DNA of 64,000 bases from Novosphingobium sp. Leaf2 (GCF_001421325.1 NZ_LMJY01000012.1:372001-436000), one strand, 5' to 3'; positions 9,542 through 22,682 are shown, numbered from the stretch's first letter. Translations and numbers: made by a program. The notes: generated from the sequence alone by a model not told the origin.

Positions 9542-9573
9542 ATCGTTAGTCGCAAGCCTCAACCCGTAAGGGT

Positions 9574-9750
9574 TCAGTCAACGATCTTCACCATGTGCGG
9601 CAGCTTTGCGATCGCACCCAGGACTTCCGGGGTGTCTTCACGCTCTACGACACGGTGCATCTTGCCCAGACCAAGACCGATGAGGATCTTCTTCTGGCTT
9701 TCCGGGCGACGGATCGGCGAACCGATCTGCTTGATCTTGATCTTCGCCAT
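9574..9750 (-). CDS. rpmD: 50S ribosomal protein L30
   Basis: L30, 58 residues, read directly from the sequence: begins [20 protein letters not shown], includes [15 protein letters not shown] and ends [10 protein letters not shown]. Length and motifs are those of the short bacterial form. The start is ATG 9750, five bases after the rpsE stop, with GGAG inside the rpsE end. It is followed by a terminator and then by a non-ribosomal gene instead of rplO. Confidence 0.95.
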   Translation of the reverse strand: MAKIKIKQIGSPIRRPESQKKILIGLGLGKMHRVVEREDTPEVLGAIAKLPHMVKIVD

Positions 9751-9755
9751 GCTGC

Positions 9756-10496
9756 TTACTCCACGATGGCTTCGGCAGCGGCCTCAGCCTCTACCTCGGT
9801 GACACCGCCGCTACGGCCCAGAAGGTCAGCGACCTTCTTGCCGCGACGCTGGGCAACCGACTTCGGCGAAGTCTGGTCAGACAGCGCGTCGAAGGTGGCA
9901 CGGATCATGTTGTACGGGTTCGATGTGCCCACCGACTTGGTGACGACGTCATGAACGCCAAGGCTTTCGAACACGGCGCGCATCGGACCACCGGCGATGA
10001 TGCCGGTCCCTGCCGGGGCGGTACGCACGTTCACCTTGCCGGCGCCGAAGTGGCCCTTGCCGTCGTGGTGCAGTGTGCGACCCTCCTTGAGAGCAACGCG
10101 GATCATCTTCTTCTTGGCAGAAGCGGTGGCCTTGGTGATGGCCTCAGGCACTTCGCGTGCCTTCGAGTGACCGAAGCCAACGCGACCCTTGCCGTCGCCC
10201 ACGACGACCAGCGCCGCAAAGCCGAAGCGCTTGCCGCCCTTCACCGTCTTGGACACGCGGTTGATGTGGACCAGCTTCTCGATCAGCTCTTCGCCCTGAT
10301 CCTCGTCGCGGCCACCGCCACGGCGATCATCACGGCGACCTCCGCGATTGCCGCCACGGTCGTTTCCACCGCGATCGTTACCGCCGCCACGACCACGCCC
10401 ACCACGACCACGACCGCCTTCGCGGCCGCCATCCTGGGGTGCACCCTGGGGAGCTTCAGCCGCTACGGACTGCTCGTTGTTGATTTCGTCAGCCAT
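9756..10496 (-). CDS. rpsE: 30S ribosomal protein S5 with RGG-rich N-terminus
   Basis: S5 (accuracy of decoding, mRNA entry channel), 246 residues against ~166 in E. coli. Residues from about 70 on are normal S5: [40 protein letters not shown], shown here only as the family landmark, and [15 protein letters not shown]. The first ~70 residues are an extension of acidic/Gln-Ala sequence followed by repeated [15 protein letters not shown] units, a low-complexity RNA-binding type of sequence. The ATG at 10496 follows the rplR stop, and no better internal start is evident. The core assignment is firm; the role of the extension is unknown. Confidence 0.96.
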   Translation of the reverse strand: MADEINNEQSVAAEAPQGAPQDGGREGGRGRGGRGRGGGNDRGGNDRGGNRGGRRDDRRGGGRDEDQGEELIEKLVHINRVSKTVKGGKRFGFAALVVVGDGKGRVGFGHSKAREVPEAITKATASAKKKMIRVALKEGRTLHHDGKGHFGAGKVNVRTAPAGTGIIAGGPMRAVFESLGVHDVVTKSVGTSNPYNMIRATFDALSDQTSPKSVAQRRGKKVADLLGRSGGVTEVEAEAAAEAIVE

Positions 10497-10498
10497 GA

Positions 10499-10837
10499 TC
10501 AGAACTCCAGCCCGCCTTCACGGGCGGCTTCGGCCAGCGCCTTGACGCGACCGTGGTACAGGAAGCCCCCGCGGTCGAAAACGACCGAGGTGATGCCCGC
10601 CTGCTTGGCGGCCTCAGCAAGTTCCTTGCCTACGCGGGTTGCGGCGTCGAGGTCGGTGCCCTTGGCGCCCAGCGTGTTGGCCGCGGCGACAGTGTGGCCC
10701 TGCGCATCATCGATGATCTGCGCATAGATATGCCGACCAGTACGATGCACCGAAAGACGAGGACGACCGCCCGAACGGGCCTTGAGGGCGGTACGAACAC
10801 GACGGGCGCGCCGTGCGAAGAGAGACAGCTTTGCCAT
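10499..10837 (-). CDS. rplR: 50S ribosomal protein L18
   Basis: L18, the 5S rRNA-binding protein of the central protuberance, 112 residues, starting [16 protein letters not shown]. The motifs [20 protein letters not shown] and [26 protein letters not shown] are typical. The start overlaps the rplF stop by one base (TAATG), indicating translational coupling. Confidence 0.97.
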   Translation of the reverse strand: MAKLSLFARRARRVRTALKARSGGRPRLSVHRTGRHIYAQIIDDAQGHTVAAANTLGAKGTDLDAATRVGKELAEAAKQAGITSVVFDRGGFLYHGRVKALAEAAREGGLEF

Positions 10838-11370
10838 TACTTCTTCTTCCCTTCCTTGCGGAAGACGAACTCACCGCGATAACGGATGCCCTTGCCCTTG
10901 TAAGGCTCGGGCTTGCGCCAGCGGCGAATCTCGGCCGCAAGCTGGCCGATCTTCTGCTTGTCGATACCGGAGATCTCGACGGTGGTGTTGTCCGGAGTCT
11001 TCACGTCGATGCCTTCAGGCACCGCAATGTCGACGTCGTGCGAGTAGCCCAGCTGCAGCTTCAGGGTCTTGCCCTGCGAAGCGGCACGGTAGCCGACGCC
11101 CTTGATTTCCAGAACCTTGGTGAAGCCGTTGGTCACGCCTTCGATCAGGTTCGCCACCAAAGTACGCTGCAGGCCCCAGTGGCTGCGCGACGCCTTGGTG
11201 TTGCCCACGGGCTGCACCGCGATAGTGTCGCCCTCAAGCGAAGTTTGCACCAAGTCGGACAGACCCAAGGTGAGCGTGCCCTTCGGCCCCTTCACCGACA
11301 GGACGCCCTTGTCGATCGCCGCCGTGACCCCGCTGGGGATCGCGACCGGCTTTTTGCCGATGCGGCTCAT
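10837..11370 (-). CDS. rplF: 50S ribosomal protein L6
   Basis: L6, 177 residues, near the GTPase-factor site of the 50S subunit. It starts [15 protein letters not shown] and has the conserved C-terminal signature [13 protein letters not shown]; both S5-fold repeats are present. The start overlaps the rpsH stop by one base, and its own stop overlaps the rplR start, so the three are coupled. Confidence 0.98.
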   Translation of the reverse strand: MSRIGKKPVAIPSGVTAAIDKGVLSVKGPKGTLTLGLSDLVQTSLEGDTIAVQPVGNTKASRSHWGLQRTLVANLIEGVTNGFTKVLEIKGVGYRAASQGKTLKLQLGYSHDVDIAVPEGIDVKTPDNTTVEISGIDKQKIGQLAAEIRRWRKPEPYKGKGIRYRGEFVFRKEGKKK

Positions 11371-11765
11371 TAGAACACCTCCGCCAGCACTTCGCCGCCG
11401 ACGTTCTGGTTGCGTGCTTCGGCGTCCGAGAGCACGCCACGCGGCGTCGAGACGATGGTGATGCCAAGGCCGTTGCGCACGATCGGCAGCTCCTTGGAAC
11501 CCGAATAGACGCGGCGGCCAGGCTTAGAGACACGGGCGATATGCTTGATCGCCGGTTCGCCTTCGAAATACTTCAACTCGATGCGCAGTTGCGGGTGAGC
11601 GCCGGTTGCATCGTCGGAGTAGCCACGGATGTAGCCCTCGCGCTGAAGCACTTCGAGCACGCGGGCGCGAAGCTTGGAGGCCGGCGACAGGACAGAGTCC
11701 TTCTTTGCCTGCTGGCCGTTGCGAATGCGGGTGAGCATGTCACCCAAGGGATCGGTCAATGCCAT
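11370..11765 (-). CDS. rpsH: 30S ribosomal protein S8
   Basis: S8, 131 residues, binds the central domain of 16S rRNA and in E. coli represses the spc operon. It starts [18 protein letters not shown] and has the C-terminal signature [26 protein letters not shown]. It lies between rpsN and rplF in the normal spc order; autoregulation here is not demonstrable from sequence. Confidence 0.98.
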   Translation of the reverse strand: MALTDPLGDMLTRIRNGQQAKKDSVLSPASKLRARVLEVLQREGYIRGYSDDATGAHPQLRIELKYFEGEPAIKHIARVSKPGRRVYSGSKELPIVRNGLGITIVSTPRGVLSDAEARNQNVGGEVLAEVF

Positions 11766-11778
11766 TTTGGATTAATCC

Positions 11779-12084
11779 TTACCAGCTCGACTTGACCAGA
11801 CCGGGGATCATGCCCTTGTTGCCAAGGTTCCTGATCTCGATACGGTTGATCCCGAACTTGCGGTAGTAGCCACGCGGACGACCGGTCGTGGCGCAACGGT
11901 TACGGACCCGCGTCGGGTTCGCGTTGCGCGGGATCTCGGCCAGCTTGAGACGGGCGATGAGACGCTCGGTTTCATCGAGCGACTGGTCATCGGCAATCGC
12001 CTTCAAGGCTGCGTACTTGCCTGCGTACTTCTTGACGAGCTTCTTGCGACGCTCATTCTTGTTCACGGAACTCAGTTTCGCCAT
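11779..12084 (-). CDS. rpsN: 30S ribosomal protein S14, zinc-free type
   Basis: S14, 101 residues: the long form without the CxxC zinc pairs. It starts [20 protein letters not shown] and includes [23 protein letters not shown], quoted in part. It lies between rplE and rpsH in the normal order. Confidence 0.97.
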   Translation of the reverse strand: MAKLSSVNKNERRKKLVKKYAGKYAALKAIADDQSLDETERLIARLKLAEIPRNANPTRVRNRCATTGRPRGYYRKFGINRIEIRNLGNKGMIPGLVKSSW

Positions 12085-12110
12085 GGACTTAAGCTCTCTT
12101 CTTCAGCGGC

Positions 12111-12692
12111 TCACGCCGCTTCCTGCTGTTCCGACTCTTCAGCCGGGAACGGGAAACCGAACAGGCGCAGCAGCTCGCGCGCTTCCTCGTCGGTGTTCGC
12201 GGTGGTAGTGACGATGATGTCCATGCCACGTACCTTGTCGATCTTGTCGTAGCTGACCTCTGGGAAGATGATCTGCTCCTTGAGACCCATCGCGTAGTTA
12301 CCGCGACCGTCGAACGACTTGGGGTTCAGGCCACGAAAGTCGCGAATACGGGGCATCGCAACCGTCACCAGACGATCGAGAAACTCGTACATACGCTCGC
12401 GGCGCAGCGTCACCTTGCAACCGATCGGCATGCCTTCGCGCAGCTTGAACTGAGCGATCGACTTGCGGGCCTTGGTGATCACAGGCTTCTGGCCAGCGAT
12501 CGCTTCCATTTCGGCTGCGGCGGTCTGGACCTTCTTCTTGTCCTGGCTGGCTTCGCCCACGCCCATGTTGAGCGTGATCTTTTCGATCCGGGGCACCTGC
12601 ATCGCGTTCTCGTAACCGAACTTCTCGGTCATCGCCTTGGCGATTTCAGCGTCGTACTTCGTGCGCAGACGCGGCGTGTACTGCTCAGCCAT
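12111..12692 (-). CDS. rplE: 50S ribosomal protein L5
   Basis: L5, 193 residues, contacts 5S rRNA and the P-site tRNA. The start is ATG 12692 ([14 protein letters not shown]); the frame is open 31 codons further but that part is the complement of rplX coding. Motifs include [15 protein letters not shown] and [13 protein letters not shown], and the C-terminus has [20 protein letters not shown]. Its start overlaps the rplX end by 8 bases. Confidence 0.98.
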   Translation of the reverse strand: MAEQYTPRLRTKYDAEIAKAMTEKFGYENAMQVPRIEKITLNMGVGEASQDKKKVQTAAAEMEAIAGQKPVITKARKSIAQFKLREGMPIGCKVTLRRERMYEFLDRLVTVAMPRIRDFRGLNPKSFDGRGNYAMGLKEQIIFPEVSYDKIDKVRGMDIIVTTTANTDEEARELLRLFGFPFPAEESEQQEAA

Positions 12693-13002
12693 CGATAGTC
12701 TCCCCGGACTTGACGGCCACGCGGACCTTCTTTCCGTCCTTGGTTTCGAAGCGGACGCGGGTGGGCTTGCCATCCTTGTCGGCAACCGCGACCTTGCTGA
12801 TCGCCATAGCCGCCGGCGTGCGATCGATGCCGCCCTGCGGGTTGGCCTGGGTCGGCTTGCGATGCTTGGTCGCGACGTTCACGCCTTCGACCACGATCTT
12901 GCCGTCCTTCGGAAGGACCTGGAGCACGGTTCCGGTGCGACCCTTGTCCTTGCCGGACAAAACCACGACCGAGTCACCCTTCTTGATCTTTGCCGAAGCC
13001 AT
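12685..13002 (-). CDS. rplX: 50S ribosomal protein L24
   Basis: L24, an early 50S assembly initiator, 105 residues from ATG 13002 ([21 protein letters not shown]). It has the KOW motif at the N-terminus, then [21 protein letters not shown]. The open frame runs much further upstream through rplN in another frame and is not coding there. It overlaps the rplN stop by one base and the rplE start by 8 bases. Confidence 0.97.
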   Translation of the reverse strand: MASAKIKKGDSVVVLSGKDKGRTGTVLQVLPKDGKIVVEGVNVATKHRKPTQANPQGGIDRTPAAMAISKVAVADKDGKPTRVRFETKDGKKVRVAVKSGETIDG

Positions 13003-13370
13003 CACAGCACCTCCGGCGCGAGCGAAATGATCTTCATGAACCCGCGGCCGCGCAGTTCGCGCACCACGGGGCCAAAGATACGGGTGCCGATGGGCTCTTC
13101 GTTCTTGTTGATCAGCACGGCAGCATTGCTGTCGAAACGGATCACGCTGCCGTCCGTGCGGCGCACGTCCTTGCGGGTGCGCACGATGACGGCGCGGTGA
13201 ACGTCGCCCTTCTTGACACGCGCGCGGGGCTGCGCTTCCTTGATCGACACCACGATGATGTCGCCGACGCCTGCGAAACGACGCTTCGAGCCACCCAGTA
13301 CCTTGATGCACTGGACGCGCTTGGCGCCGCTGTTGTCCGCGACGTCGAGATTGGATTGCATCTGGATCAT
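13002..13370 (-). CDS. rplN: 50S ribosomal protein L14
   Basis: L14, 122 residues, at the subunit interface. It starts [19 protein letters not shown] and ends with the conserved [11 protein letters not shown]. It heads the spc section after a 192-base gap from rpsQ, longer than usual in this block, which may hold a promoter. Confidence 0.98.
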   Translation of the reverse strand: MIQMQSNLDVADNSGAKRVQCIKVLGGSKRRFAGVGDIIVVSIKEAQPRARVKKGDVHRAVIVRTRKDVRRTDGSVIRFDSNAAVLINKNEEPIGTRIFGPVVRELRGRGFMKIISLAPEVL

Positions 13371-13449
13371 CGATCCGGGTCCTTCTCAACTGGCTTGCCG
13401 GAACCAGTCCGGCAGTTCCTAAAAATACAGGCCCACGAAGGGGCCCGAG

Positions 13450-13466
13450 TCGCCCGCGACGGGCGA
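13450..13466 (-). other. Short hairpin in rpsQ-rplN gap
   Basis: Perfect 7-bp inverted repeat (13450-13456 with 13460-13466) with a three-base loop, in the 192-base gap between rpsQ and rplN, the junction of S10- and spc-type operons. No T-run follows. It may be a processing or pausing hairpin; function is uncertain. Confidence 0.35.
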
Positions 13467-13562
13467 AGGCGGCCCTTTGCCGCATTCACCCGTTCAGGTC
13501 AACTCTCGTCGGGTCGGCGATGGTCGGGAGCATGCCTCCGAACCATAACGTCACCGAAGGTC

Positions 13563-13832
13563 TCAGACCTCGGCTTCGAGCGCCGTACCCTTGCTCGCCT
13601 GAAGACGATCAAGAACCTTCCAGCTCTTGGTCTTCGAATAAGGCGCCGTCTCCTCGATCCGGACGCGCTCGCCGGTCTTGAAGGCATTGTCCTCGTCGTG
13701 GGCGTGGTACTTCTTCGAGCGACGGATGATCTTCCCATATAGCGGGTGCTTCACCTTGCGCTCGACCAGCACGGTAACGGTCTTGTCCGTCTTGTCGGAG
13801 ACGATCGTCCCGCTCAGAATACGCTTGGGCAT
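13563..13832 (-). CDS. rpsQ: 30S ribosomal protein S17
   Basis: S17, 89 residues, OB-fold protein binding the 5' domain of 16S rRNA. It starts [21 protein letters not shown], quoted only in part in other annotations, and has the signature [22 protein letters not shown]. It lies 11 bases after rpmC at the end of the S10 section. Confidence 0.97.
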   Translation of the reverse strand: MPKRILSGTIVSDKTDKTVTVLVERKVKHPLYGKIIRRSKKYHAHDEDNAFKTGERVRIEETAPYSKTKSWKVLDRLQASKGTALEAEV

Positions 13833-13843
13833 CGTGTTTCTCC

Positions 13844-14053
13844 TTACGCCTTCGCCGCAGTCGAACGCTCAGCCTGGAGCGTCTTGATGCGGGCGATGTC
13901 GCGACGGACTTCCTTGATGCGTGCCGGACGCTCGAGCTGGCTCGTAGCGGCCTGGAAACGCAGGTTGAACTGCTCGCGCTTGAGATCAACGAGATCAGCG
14001 GTCAGCTGATCGTCCGTCTTGGCGCGGAAGTCTTCGGTCTTGGCGGCCATCAT
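13844..14053 (-). CDS. rpmC: 50S ribosomal protein L29
   Basis: L29, 69 residues, near the exit of the peptide tunnel where SRP and trigger factor dock. It has the helical hairpin motif [18 protein letters not shown] and then [14 protein letters not shown]. Two adjacent ATG codons (14053 and 14050) could start it; the first overlaps the rplP stop as ATGA, the second by one base. Confidence 0.96.
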   Translation of the reverse strand: MMAAKTEDFRAKTDDQLTADLVDLKREQFNLRFQAATSQLERPARIKEVRRDIARIKTLQAERSTAAKA

Positions 14054-14484
14054 TCGCCTCCCAGGTGCGAGGTGTCACCCAGACGGGCAACGACCTTGGT
14101 CTTGATCGGCAGCTTCATCGCAGCGCGGCTGAAAGCCTCTGCGGCGAGCGGGCCGGCAACGCCGTCTACCTCGAACAGGATACGGCCGGGCTTCACGCGA
14201 GCCGCCCAGTATTCCACCGAACCCTTGCCCTTGCCCTGACGGACTTCGGCAGGCTTCTTCGAAACCGGCACATCGGGGAAGATGCGGATCCAGAGACGGC
14301 CCTGGCGCTTGAGGTGACGGGTGATCGCACGGCGAGCCGCTTCGATCTGGCGGGCAGTGATACGCTCGGGCTCCATGGCCTTGAGGCCATAGGACCCAAA
14401 GTTCAGATCGGTGCCGCCCTTGGCGTCGCCCTTGATCCGGCCTTTGAAGGCCTTGCGGAACTTGGTCTTTTTCGGTTGCAGCAT
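14050..14484 (-). CDS. rplP: 50S ribosomal protein L16
   Basis: L16, 144 residues, contacts the A-site tRNA. It starts [19 protein letters not shown]; the central signatures [18 protein letters not shown] (the first residues vary) and [19 protein letters not shown] are present. It lies between rpsC and rpmC and overlaps rpmC, as expected for a coupled S10 operon. Confidence 0.98.
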   Translation of the reverse strand: MLQPKKTKFRKAFKGRIKGDAKGGTDLNFGSYGLKAMEPERITARQIEAARRAITRHLKRQGRLWIRIFPDVPVSKKPAEVRQGKGKGSVEYWAARVKPGRILFEVDGVAGPLAAEAFSRAAMKLPIKTKVVARLGDTSHLGGE

Positions 14485-14506
14485 GGTGCTTACTCTATCC
14501 TAAGCC

Positions 14507-15202
14507 TCAACGCGCCGGGCGAACGCCGGAGGTCTGTGCCTCCATCATGAGTCGATCCGTGGCCATCGGGTCGTGGCCAAGGATTTCGCCCTTGAACACC
14601 CAGACCTTGATGCCGATGATGCCATAGGCGGTCAGCGCCTCGGCCTCGGCATAGTCGATGTTGGCGCGCAGTGTGTGCAGCGGAACCCGACCCTCACGGT
14701 ACTGCTCGACACGGGCGATTTCAGCACCGCCGAGACGGCCACCGCACATGATCTTGACGCCTTCGGCGCCCAGACGCATCGCGGACTGCATCGCGCGCTT
14801 CATCGCACGGCGGAACGCCACGCGGCGGATCAACTGGTCGGCGATCCCCTGCGCGATCAGCTTGGCATCGACTTCCGGCTTGCGGATTTCAACGATGTTC
14901 AGCTTCACTTCGCTCGCGGTCATCGCGGCAAGCTGCTTGCGCAGCTTTTCGATGTCCGCGCCCTTCTTGCCGATGATGACACCGGGACGGGCAGCGAAGA
15001 TCGAGATGCGGCACAGCTTGGCCGGACGCTCGATCACGACCTTGGAAATCGCGGCTTGGGGCAGCGTGTCCATGATCGACTTGCGGATCTTGAGGTCTTC
15101 CTCAAGCAGCTTGCCGTAATCCCGGCCTTCAGCGAACCAGCGGCTGTCCCAGGTACGGTTGATCTGCAGGCGCAGACCGATAGGATTGCTCTTGTGACCC
15201 AT
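14507..15202 (-). CDS. rpsC: 30S ribosomal protein S3
   Basis: S3, 231 residues, part of the mRNA entry channel with helicase function. It starts [12 protein letters not shown], has the KH-domain GxxG region ([16 protein letters not shown]) and the signature [17 protein letters not shown]. It follows rplV with only 3 bases between. Confidence 0.98.
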   Translation of the reverse strand: MGHKSNPIGLRLQINRTWDSRWFAEGRDYGKLLEEDLKIRKSIMDTLPQAAISKVVIERPAKLCRISIFAARPGVIIGKKGADIEKLRKQLAAMTASEVKLNIVEIRKPEVDAKLIAQGIADQLIRRVAFRRAMKRAMQSAMRLGAEGVKIMCGGRLGGAEIARVEQYREGRVPLHTLRANIDYAEAEALTAYGIIGIKVWVFKGEILGHDPMATDRLMMEAQTSGVRPAR

Positions 15203-15205
15203 GGC

Positions 15206-15583
15206 TCAGGCCTCCTCGACTTCGCGAACGACGATCCGGAGCCGTGAGAACGGCTTCAGGATGCGCGTGGACTTGCCGCGACCACGGGTGTGGAAACGCT
15301 TCATAGTGATCGACTTGCCAACCGAAGCCTCAGCGACGACGAGCGCGTCGACATCGAGATTGTGGTTGTTTTCCGCGTTGGCGATCGCCGAGGCGAGAAC
15401 CTTGCGGGCTTCGACGGCCATGCCCTTGGTCGAGAACGTGAGGATGTTCATCGCGTCTTCGACACGGCGGCCACGGATCAGGGCAGCAACAAGGTTAAGC
15501 TTCTGGGCCGAACCACGAATGGTGGTGTTGACCGCAAGCGCTTCCTTGTCACCGACGCGGCGGGGTGCTGCTTGCTTGCTCAC
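15206..15583 (-). CDS. rplV: 50S ribosomal protein L22
   Basis: L22, 125 residues, lines the nascent-peptide tunnel. It begins with GTG at 15583 that overlaps the rpsS stop (GTGA), giving [18 protein letters not shown]. The beta-hairpin tip region reads [21 protein letters not shown]. The GTGA overlap implies translational coupling to S19. Confidence 0.97.
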   Translation of the reverse strand: MSKQAAPRRVGDKEALAVNTTIRGSAQKLNLVAALIRGRRVEDAMNILTFSTKGMAVEARKVLASAIANAENNHNLDVDALVVAEASVGKSITMKRFHTRGRGKSTRILKPFSRLRIVVREVEEA

Positions 15584-15861
15584 TTGCGCTTGCCCTTCTT
15601 GTCGGCGGCGTGGCCGGGGAACGTGCGGGTGGGCGCGAACTCACCCAGCTTGTGACCCACCATGTCCTCGTTGACCGAGACCGGGATGAACTTGTGCCCG
15701 TTGTAGACGTTGAACGTCAGACCAACGAACTGCGGAAGGATGGTGGAACGACGCGACCAGGTCTTGATCGGGCCACCACGGTTGCCGGCATCCTGCGCGA
15801 CTTCGGCCTTCTTGAGAAGGAAGAGGTCGACGAAGGGGCCTTTCCAGACGGAACGTGCCAT
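15580..15861 (-). CDS. rpsS: 30S ribosomal protein S19
   Basis: S19, 93 residues, head protein paired with S13. It starts [20 protein letters not shown] and has the signature [22 protein letters not shown]. It sits between rplB and rplV in the standard order. Confidence 0.98.
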   Translation of the reverse strand: MARSVWKGPFVDLFLLKKAEVAQDAGNRGGPIKTWSRRSTILPQFVGLTFNVYNGHKFIPVSVNEDMVGHKLGEFAPTRTFPGHAADKKGKRK

Positions 15862-15867
15862 CGTGAC

Positions 15868-16704
15868 TTACCTCTTCTTCTTGGCGTGACGCGAACGGAT
15901 GATGAGCTTGTCCGTCTGCTTGTTGTTGCGAGTACGAGCGCCCTTTGTCGGCTTGCCCCAAGGCGTAACCGGATGGCGGCCACCCGACGTGCGGCCTTCA
16001 CCACCACCGTGCGGGTGATCGACCGGGTTCTTGGCGACACCGCGCGTCAGCGGACGACGGCCCAGCCAGCGACCGCGACCGGCCTTGGCGAGGGTCTGGT
16101 TCGAGTTGTCGGGGTTCGAAACCGCGCCAACCGTGCCCATGCAATCGCCGCGCAGGTAGCGCTGCTCGCCCGAGTTGAGACGAACGATCACCATCCCGCG
16201 GTCACGACCGACGACCTGCACATAAGTGCCTGCCGAACGGGCGATCTGCCCGCCCTTGCCGGGCTTCATCTCGACGTTGTGGCAGATTGTGCCGACCGGC
16301 ATCTGCGCCAGCAACATCGCGTTGCCGGGCTTCACGTCGGTCTTTTCGCCGGCGACGACGACATCACCAACCGCAAGACGCTGCGGCGCGATGATGTAGG
16401 TCTGCTCACCATCGGTGTACTTGACCAGCGCGATGAAAGCGGTGCGGTTGGGATCGTACTCGATCCGCTCCACGGTCGCTTCCATGTCCCACTTGCGACG
16501 CTTGAAGTCGATGAAGCGGTACTTCTGCTTGTGACCGCCCGCAATGCCGCGCGAAGTCACGTGGCCCTTGTTGTTGCGACCACCAGTCTTGCTCTTGCCT
16601 TCGGTCAGCGCCTTGAGGGGCTTGCCCTTCCAGAGCGACGACTTGTCGACGAGGACCAGGCCACGGCGCGCCGGGCTGGTCGGGTTATAATGCTTAAGTG
16701 CCAT
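15868..16704 (-). CDS. rplB: 50S ribosomal protein L2
   Basis: L2, 278 residues, required for peptidyl-transferase and subunit association. It starts [17 protein letters not shown]. The C-terminal signature [19 protein letters not shown] contains the catalytically important His; the end is basic and includes RSRHAKKKR. It lies six bases downstream of rplW. Confidence 0.98.
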   Translation of the reverse strand: MALKHYNPTSPARRGLVLVDKSSLWKGKPLKALTEGKSKTGGRNNKGHVTSRGIAGGHKQKYRFIDFKRRKWDMEATVERIEYDPNRTAFIALVKYTDGEQTYIIAPQRLAVGDVVVAGEKTDVKPGNAMLLAQMPVGTICHNVEMKPGKGGQIARSAGTYVQVVGRDRGMVIVRLNSGEQRYLRGDCMGTVGAVSNPDNSNQTLAKAGRGRWLGRRPLTRGVAKNPVDHPHGGGEGRTSGGRHPVTPWGKPTKGARTRNNKQTDKLIIRSRHAKKKR

Positions 16705-16710
16705 CGGAAA

Positions 16711-17022
16711 TTAACCCCGCACGCCTTCGGTGACGTCAATCGACTGGCCTTCGGCCAGCGTGACGATCGCCTTTTTCACGTCGCTGCGACGGTAAGCCTT
16801 ACCGCGCCAGCGCTTGGTCTTGCCCTTTGCGACCAGCGTGTTCACGCCGGTGACCTTGACGTCGAACAGCGCTTCGACGGCAGCCTTGATTTCGGGCTTG
16901 GTCGCCTTGTCGGCCACTTTGAACACGACCGCGTTATGCTCGGAAAGCAGGGTCGACTTCTCGGTGATGTGGGGCGACAGGATCACGTCGTAATGACGGA
17001 TGTCCACGTTGCTCTTAGCCAT
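16711..17022 (-). CDS. rplW: 50S ribosomal protein L23
   Basis: L23, 103 residues, docking site for trigger factor and SRP at the tunnel exit. Motifs [19 protein letters not shown] and [18 protein letters not shown] are typical. Its start overlaps the end of rplD by 8 bases. Confidence 0.97.
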   Translation of the reverse strand: MAKSNVDIRHYDVILSPHITEKSTLLSEHNAVVFKVADKATKPEIKAAVEALFDVKVTGVNTLVAKGKTKRWRGKAYRRSDVKKAIVTLAEGQSIDVTEGVRG

Positions 17023-17641
17023 TGAAGCGCGCCTCCAGCTTCTCGACAGCGGCGCGGGTCAGCACCAGCGTGTCATGCTTCAGGATGTCGTACACGTTGG
17101 CGCCGACGGCGGGCAGCACATTCACGCCGACGATGTTGCGGGCCGCCAGGGCAAAGCCCTCGTTGACCTGCTCACCGTCCATAACGAGAACCTTCTTGCC
17201 GAAGTTCGCCTTCGCGAGCTCACCGGCCAGCACCTTGGTCTTGGCATCTGCCACGTCCAGCGTGTCAACGATGACCAGACCGTTCTGTGCCTTGGCGGAC
17301 AGTGCCATCTTGAGGCCGAGCGCACGGATCTTCTTGTTCAGCGAGGGGTCGAAATCGCGGCGACGGGCACCGTGAGCCTTACCACCACCAATGAACACCG
17401 GAGCTGCACGATCGCCGTGACGAGCGGTACCACCGCCCTTCTGGTTACCGAACTTCTTGCCGGTACGCGCAACTTCCGAACGCTCGCGCGTGGCGCGGGC
17501 GATGCCGCGACGCTTTTCAAGCTGCCAGGTGACGACACGGTGCAGGATGTCCGCGCGCGGCTCGATGCCGAACACGTCGTCCGAAAGCTCGATGTCAGCG
17601 TTGGCGGCTGAACCGTCGATATTGAGGACCTGAACCTTCAT
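17015..17641 (-). CDS. rplD: 50S ribosomal protein L4
   Basis: L4, 208 residues, an early assembly protein with a loop in the peptide tunnel. It has the loop signature [23 protein letters not shown]. In E. coli L4 is the repressor/attenuator of the S10 operon; here a terminator-like hairpin just ahead of rpsJ makes similar control conceivable but unproven. It follows rplC by 2 bases. Confidence 0.97.
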   Translation of the reverse strand: MKVQVLNIDGSAANADIELSDDVFGIEPRADILHRVVTWQLEKRRGIARATRERSEVARTGKKFGNQKGGGTARHGDRAAPVFIGGGKAHGARRRDFDPSLNKKIRALGLKMALSAKAQNGLVIVDTLDVADAKTKVLAGELAKANFGKKVLVMDGEQVNEGFALAARNIVGVNVLPAVGANVYDILKHDTLVLTRAAVEKLEARFNG

Positions 17642-17643
17642 GA

Positions 17644-18399
17644 TTAGCCCTCCTGGCCTTCGGTCGCTTCAGGCGCCGCGGTTTCAGCAGGCGTATCGGC
17701 AGCGGCCGTATCATTGGTGTTGGCGGCCAGCTTGATGCCGGCGGGATAAGGAGCCTCGGCGTGACGGGCAACCTTGACGGCGTCCGAAACGGTCAGCCAG
17801 GTGTTCTTCGAACCAGGGACCGAGCCCTTGACGAAGATCAGGCCGCGCTCATCGTCCACGCGGACGATTTCGAGGTTTTGCTGCGTGCGCTGGCGGTCGC
17901 CCATGTGTCCGGCCATCTTCTTGTTCTTGAAGACCTTGCCCGGATCCTGACGGTTGCCGGTCGAACCGTGAGCACGGTGCGAGATCGACACACCGTGGGT
18001 GGCGCGCATACCGCCGAAGCCCCAGCGTTTCATGGCGCCCTGGAAGCCCTTACCTTGGGTGTGGCCACCTACGTCGACCAGCTGGCCCGGCACGAAGTGC
18101 GAGGCTGCGATCGTGGCACCGACATCGAGCACGGCATCGTCGGCAACGCGGAATTCCGCGACGCGCATCTTGAGGGAAACTTCAGCCTTGGCGAAATGCT
18201 CGCGCTGCGGCTTGGCGACGTTTTTCTGCTTGGCTTCACCAGCACCGAGCTGGACCGCGACGTAACCGTCACGATCTGCGGTGCGGACCGAAACCACCTG
18301 GCAGCCTTCCAGGGCCAGGACGGTGACGGGCACATGGCGGCCATCCTCCTGGAACAGGCGGGTCATCCCGACTTTCTTGGCGATCACGCCGGTACGCAT
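17644..18399 (-). CDS. rplC: 50S ribosomal protein L3
   Basis: L3, 251 residues from ATG 18399 ([16 protein letters not shown]). The frame remains open 62 codons upstream but does not resemble L3. The W-finger region [13 protein letters not shown] and [20 protein letters not shown] are present, including the Gln normally methylated by PrmB. A C-terminal tail of ~35 residues rich in Ala, Thr and Glu is an extension relative to the E. coli protein. A 346-base gap separates it from rpsJ. Confidence 0.97.
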   Translation of the reverse strand: MRTGVIAKKVGMTRLFQEDGRHVPVTVLALEGCQVVSVRTADRDGYVAVQLGAGEAKQKNVAKPQREHFAKAEVSLKMRVAEFRVADDAVLDVGATIAASHFVPGQLVDVGGHTQGKGFQGAMKRWGFGGMRATHGVSISHRAHGSTGNRQDPGKVFKNKKMAGHMGDRQRTQQNLEIVRVDDERGLIFVKGSVPGSKNTWLTVSDAVKVARHAEAPYPAGIKLAANTNDTAAADTPAETAAPEATEGQEG

Positions 18400-18745
18400 G
18401 ACCTTCTCCTTACAGAGGCGTACGCAGGACCATCCCCCGCACGCATGTCCAACCCTATGTGTGATACGAACCCCGTCCGGGTCAGGTGCTTCCTGCCGCC
18501 CATCGCGGGCAACGGAAACGAGACGGGGGACGCATTCCCGACGCATACCCGAAGGTAGCGGCGGAGGTATCCCTTGTGTCCCCATCGGATTTTCCTCCGG
18601 GGCTCTGTCTCTGCGGGTTTCCCCGCAAATTTGGTCGCAAAGACCGACAAGGACTATTGGACCCGAAGGTCCGAATATCGCCTCGATCGTTTATAGTCCG
18701 ATCGGAAGGACTGTCGGGGTAACCATTCGGTCACCCCGCGCCGTC
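18400..18745 (-). other. rpsJ-rplC intergenic region
   Basis: 346 bases without a convincing gene between two genes that normally sit close together in the S10 operon. The only clear structure is the 10-bp hairpin just after rpsJ, listed separately. The rplC ribosome-binding site (AAGGAG) lies at the end. No promoter could be assigned with confidence. Confidence 0.5.
18715..18738 (-). other. Hairpin directly after rpsJ
   Basis: A 10-bp stem (18715-18724 with 18729-18738; one mismatch that becomes a G-U pair in minus-strand RNA) closes a 4-base loop, 7 bases past the rpsJ stop. No T-run follows on the minus strand, so it is a candidate processing, stability or Rho-related element, not a simple terminator. 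Confidence 0.5.
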
Positions 18746-19057
18746 TCATGCCAGCTTGATCTCGACGTTCACGCCGGCCGCAAGGTCCAGCTTCATCAGC
18801 GCATCGACAGTGGCGGCGTTCGGCTGCACGATATCAAGCAGACGCTTGTACGTACGCACTTCGAACTGCTCACGCGACTTCTTGTCGATATGCGGACCGC
18901 GGTTCACGGTGAACTTCTCGATCTTGGTCGGCAGCGGAATGGGGCCCCGGATAAGCGCGCCAGTGCGGCGTGCCGTGTCAGCGATTTCGCCAGTGGCCTG
19001 GTCGAGTACGCGATGGTCAAACGCCTTGAGGCGAATGCGAATGTTCTGAGCTTCCAT
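18746..19057 (-). CDS. rpsJ: 30S ribosomal protein S10 (NusE)
   Basis: S10, 103 residues from ATG 19057 ([19 protein letters not shown]), also the NusE partner of NusB in antitermination. Signature [18 protein letters not shown] is present. It is the first gene of the S10 section. A strong intrinsic terminator lies 26 bases before its start codon, so expression must come from readthrough, antitermination, or a promoter squeezed into the tuf-rpsJ gap. Confidence 0.97.
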   Translation of the reverse strand: MEAQNIRIRLKAFDHRVLDQATGEIADTARRTGALIRGPIPLPTKIEKFTVNRGPHIDKKSREQFEVRTYKRLLDIVQPNAATVDALMKLDLAAGVNVEIKLA

Positions 19058-19083
19058 GTCCAACACCGATGAGAAAGAGCACT

Positions 19084-19132
19084 AAAAAAGTCGGTCGCCC
19101 CATCCTCTCCATCCGGGAGAACGGGGCGACCG
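19084..19132 (-). terminator. Strong terminator between tuf and rpsJ
   Basis: Perfect 10-bp stem (19123-19132 with 19092-19101) with a 21-base loop; on the minus strand it is followed by GA C and six T (19084-19089). It lies about 55 bases past the tuf stop and ends only 26 bases before the rpsJ ATG. Position and form fit either a tuf terminator or an attenuator of the S10 operon. Confidence 0.8.
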
Positions 19133-19187
19133 CCTGAATAAACCTGACCGAAGGAAGAACGAATCTCCCTGCGGTGCGCGGCCTATA

Positions 19188-20378
<1,191 letters not shown>

Positions 20379-20492
20379 CTTTCAAACCTTCTTTCGTCTT
20401 GAATGCGAATCTGCGGGGTATCGGAGCGGAGCCCGCTGAATCAGGCGCCGCCCCTAGAACCAATCGTGTCTTCAAGCAAGCATTGTTGGCCG

Positions 20493-22565
<2,073 letters not shown>

Positions 22566-22682
22566 GGGGAAATCCTTGAGCGAGGGTGTCGGGGAGCGGG
22601 TACGGCCTTTAGATAGACCTGCGCGCCCTGAAATAAAAGTGTGACGCCCGGATGACCATGCACCCGGGCCCCACGGATCACA

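Noticed and set aside
15565..17025. A 486-codon plus-strand open frame opposite rpsS-rplW.
   Set aside because: It lies antisense to highly conserved ribosomal genes in a GC-rich genome and shows no family resemblance; long antisense frames are expected here.
22646..22669. 6-bp inverted repeat in the fusA-rpsG gap.
   Set aside because: Stem too short, with a 12-base loop and no adjacent T-run; not supported as a terminator.
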